The notes: generated from the sequence alone by a model not told the origin. DNA of 64,000 nt from Pseudomonas sp. PICF141 (GCF_002286815.1 NZ_MUNM01000050.1:183220-247219); one strand, 5' to 3'. Numbered from the stretch's first letter, positions 1 to 9,027 are shown. Made by a program: numbers and translations.

Positions 1-2
1 TC

Positions 3-899
3 AAGCACCTGCTGGCGCAACGGCCCGCGGGTGAGCGCTGGGCGGTGTTGATCAACGAGTTCGGCCAGATCGGTCTGGATGCCGCGCTTTTGACTCAGGA
101 TGCCGATGGTATCGCACTGGGGGAAGTGGCCGGGGGCTGTTTGTGTTGCGTCAATGGTGCGCCGTTTCAGATCGGCCTGGGGCGATTGCTGCGCAAGGCG
201 CGACCGGATCGACTGTTCATCGAACCCTCCGGACTGGGACATCCGGCGCAGTTACTTCGGCAATTGAGTGAGGTTCCGTGGCAAGGCGTCCTGGCGGTGC
301 AGCCGTGCGTGCTGGTGCTGGATGCTCAGGCGCTCGCGGCCGGAAAACCGTTACCGGCGGCGCAACAGCAAGCCTTGGACAGTGCCGGGTTGCTGTTGCT
401 GAACAAGGCAGAAAACCTCAACGACAGCGATCGCCAACGAATCGCCGCACAGTTGCCAACGCTTCCCTTGTACTGGACGCAGCAAGCCGCCTTGCCGTTG
501 GGCAAGTTGCCGGGGATCGCGGCTCAGGCTGTCGGGGGTGTGGATAACTTTGTCGCGCCCAAAGGATTGGCGCAGATGCCAGCCATCTGGACCGATCCCA
601 CGTTGCCGATTTGCTTGAGTCAGGTGCAGGAGGGTGGCTGGAGCGTTGGATGGCGGTGGCATCCGAGTCAGATATTCGATGCCGGATTGATCGAAAAGTG
701 GCTTGCGCATCTTGAATGGCGGCGGGCGAAGCTGGTTATCCACAGCGCCGAGGGATGGGTGTCGGCGAATGCGCTGGATAACTCGTCACTGAATTGGCAG
801 ATCAGTGAATGGCGTCGGGATTCGCGTATTGAGTTGATTTTCAGTGAGCAGCAGGCTGTCCCAGAACTGCAGGAAGGTTTGGCGGGGTGCCGCACTTAG
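3..899 (+). CDS. CobW/COG0523-family GTPase (G3E), 5' end outside window
   Basis: Only the C-terminal part is present: the frame is open from base 3 and the Walker A region lies to the left of the window. Visible are the INEFGQIGLD stretch and the CxCC metal-binding motif (GGCLCC) typical of COG0523 G3E GTPases, which act as metallochaperones or in cobalamin and zinc homeostasis. The IEPSGLGHP switch-like stretch and LNKAENL (NKxD-like guanine-recognition region) follow. The last ~100 residues form the CobW C-terminal domain. The GTG at 45 is internal, not a start. The gene contains two perfect DnaA-box 9-mers (539-547 and 736-744). The metal served cannot be read from the sequence; no Zur box is visible because the promoter is outside the window. 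Confidence 0.88.
   Translation, partial: KHLLAQRPAGERWAVLINEFGQIGLDAALLTQDADGIALGEVAGGCLCCVNGAPFQIGLGRLLRKARPDRLFIEPSGLGHPAQLLRQLSEVPWQGVLAVQPCVLVLDAQALAAGKPLPAAQQQALDSAGLLLLNKAENLNDSDRQRIAAQLPTLPLYWTQQAALPLGKLPGIAAQAVGGVDNFVAPKGLAQMPAIWTDPTLPICLSQVQEGGWSVGWRWHPSQIFDAGLIEKWLAHLEWRRAKLVIHSAEGWVSANALDNSSLNWQISEWRRDSRIELIFSEQQAVPELQEGLAGCRT
539..744. other. Two perfect DnaA-box 9-mers in inverted orientation
   Basis: TGTGGATAA occurs at 539-547 and TTATCCACA at 736-744, both inside the CobW-type gene. They are the only perfect boxes I found in the window outside the array at 24837-24939. Two boxes 197 bp apart may be chance in coding DNA. Confidence 0.35.
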
Positions 900-937
900 G
901 CAAATTAGCGAGTTTTTGTGTCGTTTTTGAAGGCCTC

Positions 938-1003
938 ATCGCGGGCAAGCCCGCTCCCACAGGTACAGTGTGAAACTTGTGGGAGCGGGCTTGCCCGCGA
1001 TTG
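938..1003. repeat. REP-type inverted pair (GGGAGCGGGCTTGCCCGCGA family)
   Basis: Two head-to-head copies of the GTGGGAGCGGGCTTGCCCGC element face each other across about 12 bp between the convergent CobW-type and DUF3301 genes. This is the classic Pseudomonas REP doublet, capable of a long hairpin in RNA. Confidence 0.9.
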
Positions 1004-1026
1004 GTTTTAACTGACTGACATCCGAC

Positions 1027-1443
1027 TCACGGACGCCATTTCGTGTGTTCTTGCCGCCACTGGCTCAGTTCAATCACCTCGGCTCTGGGCTTCGTGATAT
1101 CGGCCACGGGCGGTGTGTCGTCGAACGGCATCGGGTAAGGCGCCAGCTCGATCTGTGCGCTATGGGCGCCAAATTGGGTGATGGTGCCGGTGTGGCGGGT
1201 TTCGCCGGTTACGGTGAATTCGAAGTTATACACACGGGCCAGGCGCCGACGGCCGTTGGCGTCTTTAATGAATGCGATCTTCTTCAAGGCTACGTTGCCG
1301 TCCAGCAGCTCGATCCGAAGCTTGGCGCAATGCTGCATGACCCGTTCCAGCGCACGTTCGCGCAGGCCGTGGTTGTGCCACAACCACGCGCCACCGGTGG
1401 CGAGCAGCATCAACACGAGGATATTTCCGAGGGTCAGCATCAA
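1027..1443 (-). CDS. DUF3301 domain-containing membrane-anchored protein
   Basis: The 138-residue product begins with one hydrophobic segment (about residues 3-22, LGNILVLMLLATGGAWLW), then a soluble part with the ALERVMQHCAKLRIELLDGNVAL and RVYNFEFTVTG blocks characteristic of DUF3301 proteins of gamma-proteobacteria. It is probably an inner-membrane-anchored protein of unknown function. It is transcribed away from pdxY, whose ATG lies 118 bp beyond its start, so the two share a divergent promoter region (1444-1560). I see no catalytic motif. Confidence 0.8.
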   Translation of the reverse strand: MMLTLGNILVLMLLATGGAWLWHNHGLRERALERVMQHCAKLRIELLDGNVALKKIAFIKDANGRRRLARVYNFEFTVTGETRHTGTITQFGAHSAQIELAPYPMPFDDTPPVADITKPRAEVIELSQWRQEHTKWRP

Positions 1444-1560
1444 CAGGTTGCTCCAACAAGATAGCGTCAGCTTAACTGCGTCGCCGGTCTGTCGTACAGG
1501 CTGCGTTTAGTCGCATACTGCGCGGCTCGAATTTCAATCGTTTGATGGAAAACTCACCGC

Positions 1561-2433
1561 ATGAAACGTACGCCCCATGTGCTCGCCATCCAGTCCCACG
1601 TGGTGTTCGGCCACGCTGGCAACAGCGCCGCGGTTTTCCCGATGCAGCGGGTCGGGGTGAACGTGTGGCCGCTCAATACCGTGCAGTTCTCCAACCATAC
1701 GCAATATGGTCAATGGGCCGGGGAAGTGCTGGCTCCGCATCAGATTCCGGAATTGGTAGAAGGTATCGCTGCGATTGGCGAGCTGGGCAATTGCGATGCC
1801 GTGTTGTCCGGCTACCTCGGCAGCGCGGCCCAGGGCCGAGCGATTCTCGCGGGCGTGGATCGAATCAAATCGACCAATCCCAAAGCGGTATACCTCTGCG
1901 ACCCGGTAATGGGCCATCCGGAGAAGGGCTGCACCGTTCCGGCCGAGGTCAGCGATTTTCTACTGGAAGAGGCGGCAGCGGTGGCCGACTTCATGTGCCC
2001 GAACCAGTTGGAGCTGAACAGCTTTTCGGGACGCAAGGCACAGTCATTGTTCGATTGCCTGGCCATGGCGCGAGCGCTGCTGGCGCGCGGTCCGAAGGCG
2101 GTGCTGGTCAAGCATCTGGACTATCCCGGCAAATTGGCGGACGGCTTCGAGATGCTGCTGGTGACCGCCGAAGGCAGCTGGCACCTGCGTCGGCCGCTGC
2201 TGGCGTTTCCGCGTCAGCCGGTGGGCGTTGGCGATCTGACTTCCGGGTTGTTCCTGGCGCGCGTGCTGCAGGGTGACAATCTGGTGACTGCCTTCGAATT
2301 CACCGCGGCGGCGGTGCATGAAGTGCTGCTGGAAACCCAGGCCTGCGCCAGCTATGAGCTGGAACTGGTGCGTGCGCAGGACCGGATTGCCCATCCGCGG
2401 GTGCGGTTTGAAGCGACGGCGATCAGCCTTTAA
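1561..2433 (+). CDS. pdxY: Pyridoxal kinase PdxY
   Basis: PdxY phosphorylates pyridoxal to pyridoxal 5'-phosphate in the vitamin B6 salvage pathway, in the cytosol. The product is 290 residues, close to the 287 of the E. coli enzyme. It starts with the conserved substrate-binding stretch [15 protein letters not shown], has the [12 protein letters not shown] region, and near the C-terminus the ribokinase-fold active-site motif GVGD (residues ~222-225) with the catalytic Asp, followed by [11 protein letters not shown]. The ATG at 1561 gives the canonical N-terminus. It stands alone between a divergent DUF3301 gene and a convergent thioesterase gene. Confidence 0.95.
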   Translation: MKRTPHVLAIQSHVVFGHAGNSAAVFPMQRVGVNVWPLNTVQFSNHTQYGQWAGEVLAPHQIPELVEGIAAIGELGNCDAVLSGYLGSAAQGRAILAGVDRIKSTNPKAVYLCDPVMGHPEKGCTVPAEVSDFLLEEAAAVADFMCPNQLELNSFSGRKAQSLFDCLAMARALLARGPKAVLVKHLDYPGKLADGFEMLLVTAEGSWHLRRPLLAFPRQPVGVGDLTSGLFLARVLQGDNLVTAFEFTAAAVHEVLLETQACASYELELVRAQDRIAHPRVRFEATAISL

Positions 2434-2436
2434 AAG

Positions 2437-2506
2437 CTTCGCGGGCAAGCCTCGCTCCTACACCGGGATGGCGCATTACCCGTAGGAGCGAGGCTTGCCC
2501 GCGAAG
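2437..2506. repeat. REP-type inverted pair (TAGGAGCGAGGCTTGCCCGCGAAG variant)
   Basis: Two inverted copies of the CTTCGCGGGCAAGCCTCGCTCCTAC element, separated by about 16 bp, fill the gap between the convergent pdxY and thioesterase genes. The hairpin may serve as a shared bidirectional transcript end. Confidence 0.88.
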
Positions 2507-2526
2507 CGATCTAAAGACCGAACACG

Positions 2527-3009
2527 TCAGGCGTCGCCCTTGATGTCCTGATAGCGCTTTTCCAGTTCCTGACGAATCTGCCGACGCTGCTGCGCCTGCA
2601 TGTACCGACGCTTGTCTTCACTGTTCTGCGGTTGCAGCGGTGGGACTGCAGCCGGTTTGCGCTGGTCATCCACCGCGACCATGGTGAAGAAGCAGCTGTT
2701 GGTGTGGCGCACCGAGCGCTCGCGGATGTTCTCGGTCACGACTTTGATGCCCACCTCCATCGAGGTGTTGCCGGTGTAGTTGACCGAGGCCAGAAAGGTC
2801 ACCAGTTCACCGACGTGAATCGGCTCGCGGAAAATCACCTGATCCACCGACAGGGTCACCACATAGCGGCCGGCATAACGGCTGGCGCAGGCGTAGGCCA
2901 CTTCATCGAGGTATTTGAGCAGGGTGCCGCCGTGGACATTGCCAGAGAAGTTGGCCATGTCGGGTGTCATCAATACCGTCATCGACAGCTGGGCGTTTCC
3001 GGGTTCCAT
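2527..3009 (-). CDS. Acyl-CoA thioesterase, hotdog fold
   Basis: The 160-residue protein has the hotdog-fold acyl-CoA hydrolase signature: NFSGNVHGGTLLKYLDEVAY with the conserved N/H-G-G pair and the catalytic Asp of LDEVA, then strands ending in the TMVAVD motif. It hydrolyses acyl-CoA to fatty acid and CoA in the cytosol. The last ~30 residues (RRYMQAQQRRQIRQELEKRY) form a charged helical tail beyond the fold, common in this subfamily. Chain-length preference cannot be told. The promoter must lie in the 197-bp gap before the divergent antiporter gene. Confidence 0.88.
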   Translation of the reverse strand: MEPGNAQLSMTVLMTPDMANFSGNVHGGTLLKYLDEVAYACASRYAGRYVVTLSVDQVIFREPIHVGELVTFLASVNYTGNTSMEVGIKVVTENIRERSVRHTNSCFFTMVAVDDQRKPAAVPPLQPQNSEDKRRYMQAQQRRQIRQELEKRYQDIKGDA

Positions 3010-3206
3010 AACGTACTCACGGGTTCAAGGCAGGATTCGGGGTTACACCTCTGCGGGTGCTTGGTTTTTCAAACCAACAGTTATCGGGACGCCGGGCGGG
3101 AGGTCGCCGTCACGCCCGAATCTATCTGTTTCCATATATTGCACCGTCTTCCCGTCGGAAGTCGCGATGTTACCCTTCAAAAGCCTACCCCAAGGAGCCA
3201 CATGCC

Positions 3207-4970
3207 ATGCACGCCATCAGTTTCATTCAGGATCTGGCAGTGATCATGTTGATCGCGGGTGTGGTGACCGTGCTTTTTCATCGCCTCAAACAACCCGTGG
3301 TGCTCGGTTACATCGTCGCCGGCTTCATCATCGGCCCGCATACGCCGCCGTTCAGCCTGATCCACGATGAAGCCACCATCAAGACCCTCGCGGAGCTGGG
3401 GGTGATTTTCCTGATGTTCTGCCTGGGCCTGGAGTTCAGCTTGCGCAAGCTGTTCAAGGTTGGCGCCACGGCGTTTATAGCGGCCTTCCTGGAAATCGTC
3501 CTGATGATCTGGATCGGCTACGAAATCGGCCGCTGGTTCGACTGGAATACCATGGATTCGCTGTTCCTGGGCGCAATCCTGGCGATTTCCTCGACCACCA
3601 TCATCGTCAAGGCGCTCAACGACCTGAAGATGAAGAACGAACGTTTTGCCCAATTGATCTTCGGCGTGCTGATCGTCGAAGACATCCTCGGCATCGGCAT
3701 CATCGCGTTGCTGTCGAGCATCGCGGTCAGCGGCACAGTCAGTTCCGGCGAGGTCTTTTCCACGGTCGGCAAGCTGTCACTGTTCATGATTGTCGCACTG
3801 GTTATTGGCATTCTGCTGGTGCCGCGACTGCTGGCCTACGTGGCGAAATTCGACAGCAACGAGATGCTGCTGATTACTGTGCTGGGCCTGTGTTTCGGCT
3901 TCTGCCTGTTGGTGGTCAAACTTGAATACAGCATGGTCCTCGGCGCGTTCCTGATTGGCGCGATCATGGCTGAATCGCGGCAACTGCTGAAGATAGAGCA
4001 GCTGATCGAGCCGGTTCGCGACCTGTTCAGTGCCATTTTCTTCGTCGCCATCGGCCTGATGCTCGACCCGATGATCCTGTTGCAATACGCCTGGCCGATC
4101 GCAGTGATCACGGTGGCTGTGGTGCTGGGAAAGATGTTGTCCTGCGGCCTCGGTGCCTTTATTGCCGGCAATGATGGACGCACCTCGTTGCGCGTGGGGA
4201 TGGGGCTTTCACAGATTGGCGAATTCTCTTTCATCATCGCCACATTGGGCATGACGCTGCAGGTCACCAGCAGTTTTCTCTACCCGGTGGCGGTGGCCGT
4301 CTCGGTGATCACCACGCTGTTAACGCCGTATCTGATTCGCGCGGCCGATCCGCTGTCGATCAGGCTTGCTGCGGTGATGCCGCAACGCCTGGGTCGTGTG
4401 TTGGGGATGTACGGCGAATGGCTGCGCAGTATTCAGCCTCAGGGCGAGCGCGCGCTGTTGGCGTCGATGATTCGGCGGGTTCTGTTGCAGGTAGGGATCA
4501 ATCTGGCGCTGGTGATCGCAATCTTTCTCTCGGGCGCGTTCTTTGCCGAACGCATGTCTGTTTACCTGCAAGGTTGGATAAGCGAGCCGAGCTGGCAGAA
4601 AGCGTTGATCTGGGGCGGGGCGTTACTGTTGTCGCAGCCGTTCCTCATCGCCGCTTATCGCAAGCTCAAGGCGCTGTCGATGCTGCTGGCAGAGATGGGT
4701 GTGAAGCCGGAAATGGCCGGCCGCCACACGCAGCGAGTGCGTCGGGTGATCGCCGAAGTGATTCCGATCCTCTCGTTGTTAATGATTTTCCTGCTGCTGG
4801 CAGCCTTGTCGGCCAGTATTCTGCCGACCAACAAGTTGCTGGTGCTGATCGTCATAGTCGCGGCGGCGGTGGCGGCGCTGCTCTGGCGCTGGTTCATCCG
4901 CGTGCATGCGCGAATGCAGGCGGCCTTGCTGGAAACGCTGGACAATCACAACGATTCATCAAGGCACTGA
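3207..4970 (+). CDS. CPA2-family cation/proton antiporter (Kef-type), no RCK domain
   Basis: The product is a 587-residue polytopic inner-membrane antiporter of the monovalent cation:proton antiporter-2 family, probably exporting K+ or Na+ in exchange for H+. The first ~390 residues carry about twelve hydrophobic segments, including GYIVAGFIIGPHTPPF, FLMFCLGLEFSLRKL and the AISSTTIIVKAL and ILGIGIIALL half-helices of the ion path. Residues ~420-587 contain additional hydrophobic segments and a charged linker (KALSMLLAEMGVKPEMAG), but no TrkA-N nucleotide-binding domain as in KefB and KefC. The ATG at 3207 was chosen because AAGGAG lies nine bases upstream; the open frame extends further upstream without homology. 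A nearer ATG (3202) is out of frame. Confidence 0.88.
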   Translation: MHAISFIQDLAVIMLIAGVVTVLFHRLKQPVVLGYIVAGFIIGPHTPPFSLIHDEATIKTLAELGVIFLMFCLGLEFSLRKLFKVGATAFIAAFLEIVLMIWIGYEIGRWFDWNTMDSLFLGAILAISSTTIIVKALNDLKMKNERFAQLIFGVLIVEDILGIGIIALLSSIAVSGTVSSGEVFSTVGKLSLFMIVALVIGILLVPRLLAYVAKFDSNEMLLITVLGLCFGFCLLVVKLEYSMVLGAFLIGAIMAESRQLLKIEQLIEPVRDLFSAIFFVAIGLMLDPMILLQYAWPIAVITVAVVLGKMLSCGLGAFIAGNDGRTSLRVGMGLSQIGEFSFIIATLGMTLQVTSSFLYPVAVAVSVITTLLTPYLIRAADPLSIRLAAVMPQRLGRVLGMYGEWLRSIQPQGERALLASMIRRVLLQVGINLALVIAIFLSGAFFAERMSVYLQGWISEPSWQKALIWGGALLLSQPFLIAAYRKLKALSMLLAEMGVKPEMAGRHTQRVRRVIAEVIPILSLLMIFLLLAALSASILPTNKLLVLIVIVAAAVAALLWRWFIRVHARMQAALLETLDNHNDSSRH

Positions 4971-4988
4971 CGTTGCACTTGTAGCACC

Positions 4989-5128
4989 TTGCACTTGTAG
5001 CAACTGCCAAAGGCTGCGTTCGGCTGCGCAGCAGTCGCAAGTCAGGCGCCGAGGTTTTTTCAGGTTAACCGAGTCGCAGGTATTTCCGACTGCTTCGCAG
5101 CCGGACGCAGGCTGCGCCAGCTGCTACA
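4989..5128. repeat. REP-type inverted repeat, GTAGCAGCTG...CTGCGCAGC family
   Basis: The intergenic stretch carries TTGTAGCAACTGCCAAAGGCTGCG at its left and GACGCAGGCTGCGCCAGCTGCTAC at its right, with GCTGCGCAGCAGTCG between. Related copies lie at 59942-60066 and 63650-63745. It separates two convergent genes. Confidence 0.75.
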
Positions 5129-5148
5129 AAAAAGTGGTGCAGGGTAAA

Positions 5149-5556
5149 TCAGCTTTCCAGCCAGACGTCCCGCGCCCAGTGCCATACCGATTCCCAGGTT
5201 TCTTCGGCGAGCAACTCTTCTTCGGCCAGCCACAGCACCACGGTGCCATCTTCTTCAACGCAGTAGTAGTTATCGCCGTCCTGGCAGATCGGAATCAGGC
5301 TGCGATCAACGCCGGCGTCCCAGGCGTTGGCGGCAACGTCTGGCAGGTAGGTGTGGGACTGCGGATCGGTGACGGTCACTGGCTCCAGGCTGCCATAGAC
5401 CACGTCGCTGACGGTCAGCAAAAATTCTCTGAAGACGAACGGGATGTCGATGAACAATTGCTCTTCGATTTCCACAATCTGATCTTCGTCGGGCAACTCC
5501 AAGGGGACCGGTACCGGTTCGTTGGCTTCACGCAGTTGTTCGATGATTTCTTCCAC
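5149..5556 (-). CDS. SMI1/KNR4 family protein
   Basis: The 135-residue acidic protein shows the SMI1/KNR4 (SUKH) fold pattern: LPDEDQIVEIEEQL, IPFVFREFLLTVSDVVYGSLEPVTV, and a C-terminal CQDGDNYYCVEEDGTVVLW. SUKH proteins include immunity proteins to contact-dependent and T6SS toxins, but this standalone chromosomal form has no toxin gene next to it; a housekeeping role is equally possible. Translation starts at GTG 5556, preceded by AGAGGAT. It lies between a convergent antiporter gene and the co-oriented Tim44-domain gene, from which the terminator at 5639-5664 separates it. Confidence 0.82.
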   Translation of the reverse strand: MEEIIEQLREANEPVPVPLELPDEDQIVEIEEQLFIDIPFVFREFLLTVSDVVYGSLEPVTVTDPQSHTYLPDVAANAWDAGVDRSLIPICQDGDNYYCVEEDGTVVLWLAEEELLAEETWESVWHWARDVWLES

Positions 5557-5638
5557 GTCCGGGATCCTCTTGCTTGATGGCGCGGTTTAGTTGGGGCGGT
5601 TTATACAGTAGCTCGCTATAGATGCAACCGCGAAATAG

Positions 5639-5664
5639 AAAACCCCGGCCGGGGCCGGGGTTTT
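5639..5664 (-). terminator. Rho-independent terminator after the Tim44-domain gene
   Basis: A perfect AAAACCCCGGCC/GGCCGGGGTTTT stem is followed on the minus strand by TTTTCTATTT. It sits 29 bp past the stop of the Tim44-domain gene and would insulate the SMI1/KNR4 gene. Confidence 0.88.
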
Positions 5665-5692
5665 ATTACAACAGGTGAAACGCGGGAAGTGA

Positions 5693-6568
5693 TCAGCCGT
5701 TCTGGCGGATACCGGCCACCAGCCAAGGCTGGTTTTCGCCTTGTGCACGTTCCATGTTCCAGCTTTCGCTGAATACTTCGCCCTGATCAAAGCGCGAGGA
5801 CTTCGACACGCCGCTGAAGGTCAGGGTGGCGATGGTCTTGTCCGCACGATCATCAACGCCATCCAGTTGTACCTGGAGGTTATCGATGTAGGTCGACTGG
5901 AAGCCGTCGCCCAGATCGGCACGTTCGCGCTTGAGGAACTCCAGCAGTTGCGGAGTCACGAACTCGGCAATCTTGTCCATTTCGTTGGCGTCCCAATGCT
6001 GCTGCAGGGACTGGAAATGGTTGCGGGCCGCTTCGATGAAGTTGTTTTCGTTGAACCAGGCTGGCGCGTTGATCACCGGACGAGCGGCAACCGGTGCTGC
6101 CGAACCGCCAAAGATCGAACCCATGGCTGCTGGTTTCTGTTCGAACATTTCACGCTGCATCGGCGCGCCGGCTGGAGCCATGTGCTCCTGCTGCTTGCGA
6201 CGACGGGCGGCGATGAAACGGAAGACCAGGAAGGCGATAACCGCCATGATCAGGATGTCGAAGATCTGCATGCCCTGGAAGCCATCGCCCATGAACATGG
6301 AGGCCAGCAGGCCACCGGCGGCGATACCGGCCAGAGGGCCGAGCCAGCGCGAAGCACCGCTGGCCTTGGTGGCGGCGCCAGCAGCACCGGCCGCGCCCGC
6401 AGTGGCAGCAGCGCCGCCAGCAGGAGAAGAAGGAGCCATCTGGCTGGTCTGGTGAGTCGGCGCAGCGCCGGAGCTCTTGCCGCCACCAAAGCGCTTGGCG
6501 GCATTGGCGTCGAGGCTCATCGTCAGGCCAATGCACAACGCCATGGCGATGCTAAGAAAACGTTTCAT
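5693..6568 (-). CDS. Tim44-like domain membrane protein
   Basis: The 291-residue protein begins with a Sec signal or signal anchor (MKRFLSIAMALCIGLTMSLDANA), then a Gly/Ala-rich segment (about 30-85), a transmembrane helix (IFDILIMAVIAFLVFRFIAA, about 115-130), and a C-terminal Tim44-like domain of ~130 residues (FIEAARNHFQSLQQHWDANEMDKIAEF ... QPWLVAGIRQNG). Bacterial Tim44-domain proteins are inner-membrane proteins of unclear role; similarity to the mitochondrial import factor does not establish a translocase function. The ATG at 6568 is preferred over the in-frame ATG at 6583 because it places the signal peptide at the N-terminus. Confidence 0.85.
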   Translation of the reverse strand: MKRFLSIAMALCIGLTMSLDANAAKRFGGGKSSGAAPTHQTSQMAPSSPAGGAAATAGAAGAAGAATKASGASRWLGPLAGIAAGGLLASMFMGDGFQGMQIFDILIMAVIAFLVFRFIAARRRKQQEHMAPAGAPMQREMFEQKPAAMGSIFGGSAAPVAARPVINAPAWFNENNFIEAARNHFQSLQQHWDANEMDKIAEFVTPQLLEFLKRERADLGDGFQSTYIDNLQVQLDGVDDRADKTIATLTFSGVSKSSRFDQGEVFSESWNMERAQGENQPWLVAGIRQNG

Positions 6569-6762
6569 AAAGGGAATTCCCATTTGTGGAAGGCACGCGC
6601 GCCATGTTGCACAGCTGAAGTGTTGCTGGCTAGCGGCAGAGTGTTTCGGGCTTTTGCCTGACAGGTAGTGTTCAGCTTCCGATCATGCAATAAGACTTGT
6701 TAACGTTGGTCTGTAGAACGAGTGGATAAGTTCTGTAGGAAGGATGCCTGGGCGGCCTTGGA

Positions 6763-6838
6763 AAAAGATCGCAGCCTTCGGCAGCTCCTACAGGGTACGC
6801 GAATTCCTTGTAGGAGCTGGCCAAGCCTGCGATCTTTT
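6763..6838. repeat. Inverted repeat, GATCGCAGCCT...GGAGCTG family
   Basis: AAAGATCGCAGCCTTCGGCAGCTCCTAC and its near reverse complement flank a short spacer just past the uvrD stop codon. The same family occurs at 19889-19970 and 47410-47511. Confidence 0.85.
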
Positions 6839-6843
6839 CAGCG

Positions 6844-9027
6844 TTATACCGCTTCCAGCTTGGCGTAACCCAGCATCAACCACTTGCTGCCTTCGCTGAA
6901 GTTCACCTGCACCCGCGCCTGAGCACCGGCGCCTTCGAAATTCAGGATCACCCCATCGCCGAACACCGAATGCCGCACAGTCTGACCAAGGCTGAACCCG
7001 GTGTCCGGGATCTCGCTGCCGCCGAACAGGCTGCTGGAGCTCTGCTGCTGGCCACCGCCGAACGGACGGCTGACGCTGTTGGACAGCCGCACTTCCTGGA
7101 TCAGGCCTTTGGGCACTTCACGTACGAAACGCGACACCTTGTTGTAGGTCTCGCTGCCGTACAGGCGTCGGGTTTCAGCATAGGTCAGCACCAGATTCTG
7201 CATCGCCCGGGTAATACCGACGTAGGCCAGGCGGCGTTCCTCTTCAAGACGGCCGGGTTCCTCCAGGCTCATCTTGTGCGGAAACAGGCCTTCTTCCATG
7301 CCCACCAGGAACACGTAAGGGAATTCCAGGCCCTTGGCGCTGTGCAGGGTCATCAACTGAATGCTGTCTTCGTGTTCGTCGGCCTGGGTGTCTCCGGCCT
7401 CCAGCGAGGCGTGACCGAGGAATGCTGACAGTGGCGACTGTTCTTCATCCTCTTCCGGGTTTTCGAAGTTGCGCGCGGCGCTGACCAGTTCCTCAAGGTT
7501 TTCTACCCGGGCCTGGCCTTTCTCGCCTTTTTCCGCCTGATGGTAGGCAATCAGCCCCGACTGCTCGATTACGGTTTGGGTCATCAAGTGCAGCGGCATT
7601 TCCAGGCACTTGGCGGCGAGGTCCTCGATCAGCTCCATAAATGCCCCTATGGCACCCGCAGCGCGACCGGTCAGACCTTTGTTGGCCACCAGCTGACGCA
7701 TGGCCTCCCACATTGACACATGGCTGTGGCGCGCATGATCGCGGATCGCTTCGACGGTTTTTTCGCCAATGCCACGGGCCGGAACGTTGATCACACGCTC
7801 CAGGGCCGCATCGTTGCCACGGCCTTCCAGCAAACGCAGGTACGCCATGGCGTTCTTGATTTCTGCCCGTTCGAAGAAGCGCTGACCGCCATAAATGCGA
7901 TACGGAATGCGCTCACGGAGCAAGGCTTCTTCCAAAACGCGCGATTGGGCGTTGGAGCGGTACAAAATCGCGATATCGCTGCGAGCCAAGCCGGTTTTCA
8001 GCGCGCTTTCGATGGTTTCAACCACGTAGCGTGCTTCATCGTGTTCGTTGAACGCCGCGTACAGATTGATCGCTTCGCCTTCGCCGCCATCGGTCCACAA
8101 CTCTTTGCCCATGCGCCCGGTATTGTTGGCAATCAGGGCGTTGGCGGCCTTGAGAATCCCGGCGGTAGAGCGGTAGTTTTGCTCCAGACGGATGATCTGG
8201 GCATCGGGGAAGTCGTCGGAATACTGATAAATGTTCTCGATTTTCGCGCCACGCCAGCCATAGATCGACTGATCGTCGTCGCCGACCACCATCAGGCTGT
8301 CGCCACCCTTGGCCAGCAGACGCAACCAGGCGTACTGCACGGCGTTGGTGTCCTGGAATTCGTCCACCAGAATGTGCCGGAAGCGCTTCTGATAATGGGC
8401 GAGCAGGCCCGGGTGATCGCGCCACAGATCAAGGGCACGCAGCAGCAACTCAGAGAAGTCGATGACGCCGGCGCGCAGGCAAGCAGCCTCATAGGCTTCA
8501 TATATGCTGCGCATGGTCGCCAGGAACAGATCGCCGCTGGCTTGAATATGTTGCGGACGCAGACCTTCGTCTTTCTGCCCGTTGATGAACCACTGGGCCT
8601 GTCGGACCGGCCAGCGTTGCTCGTCCAGGCCCAGCTCGCGGATCACCCGCTTGACCAGCCGTTGCTGGTCGTCGCTGTCGAGGATCTGGAAGGTCTGGCT
8701 CAGGCCGGCTTCCTGCCAGTGCGCCCGCAGCAAGCGGTGCGCCAGGCCGTGGAAGGTGCCGACCCACATGCCGGCCGGGTTGATACCCATCAGCTGCTCG
8801 ATGCGGTGACGCATCTCGGCAGCGGCCTTATTGGTGAAGGTCACCGACAGAATGGAGTGGGGCGAGGCGTTTTCGACCTGGATCAACCAGGCGATACGGT
8901 GCACCAGTACTCGGGTTTTACCGGAGCCAGCACCGGCCAGGACCAACTGACGACCCACGGGGGCAGCTACGGCCTGACGTTGGGCATCGTTGAGGGAGTT
9001 CAGCAGAAGGGAGAGATCATCGCGCAT
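6844..9027 (-). CDS. uvrD: DNA helicase II UvrD
   Basis: This is a superfamily 1A 3'-5' DNA helicase that unwinds DNA in nucleotide-excision and mismatch repair and strips RecA filaments. The 727-residue length fits the family (E. coli, 720). Visible motifs are Q-motif LNDAQRQAV, Walker A AGAGSGKT (residues 31-38), motif Ia FTNKAAAEMRHR, Walker B DEFQDTNAVQY, motif III GDDDQSIYGWRGA, motif IV QNYRSTAGIL, motif V TLHSAKGLEF and motif VI YVGITRA. The C-terminal ~60 residues (SVFGDGVILNFEGAG ... ARVQVNFSEGSKWLMLGYAKL) form the Tudor-like domain that contacts RNA polymerase. It is divergent from the GGDEF-EAL gene. Confidence 0.97.
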   Translation of the reverse strand: MRDDLSLLLNSLNDAQRQAVAAPVGRQLVLAGAGSGKTRVLVHRIAWLIQVENASPHSILSVTFTNKAAAEMRHRIEQLMGINPAGMWVGTFHGLAHRLLRAHWQEAGLSQTFQILDSDDQQRLVKRVIRELGLDEQRWPVRQAQWFINGQKDEGLRPQHIQASGDLFLATMRSIYEAYEAACLRAGVIDFSELLLRALDLWRDHPGLLAHYQKRFRHILVDEFQDTNAVQYAWLRLLAKGGDSLMVVGDDDQSIYGWRGAKIENIYQYSDDFPDAQIIRLEQNYRSTAGILKAANALIANNTGRMGKELWTDGGEGEAINLYAAFNEHDEARYVVETIESALKTGLARSDIAILYRSNAQSRVLEEALLRERIPYRIYGGQRFFERAEIKNAMAYLRLLEGRGNDAALERVINVPARGIGEKTVEAIRDHARHSHVSMWEAMRQLVANKGLTGRAAGAIGAFMELIEDLAAKCLEMPLHLMTQTVIEQSGLIAYHQAEKGEKGQARVENLEELVSAARNFENPEEDEEQSPLSAFLGHASLEAGDTQADEHEDSIQLMTLHSAKGLEFPYVFLVGMEEGLFPHKMSLEEPGRLEEERRLAYVGITRAMQNLVLTYAETRRLYGSETYNKVSRFVREVPKGLIQEVRLSNSVSRPFGGGQQQSSSSLFGGSEIPDTGFSLGQTVRHSVFGDGVILNFEGAGAQARVQVNFSEGSKWLMLGYAKLEAV

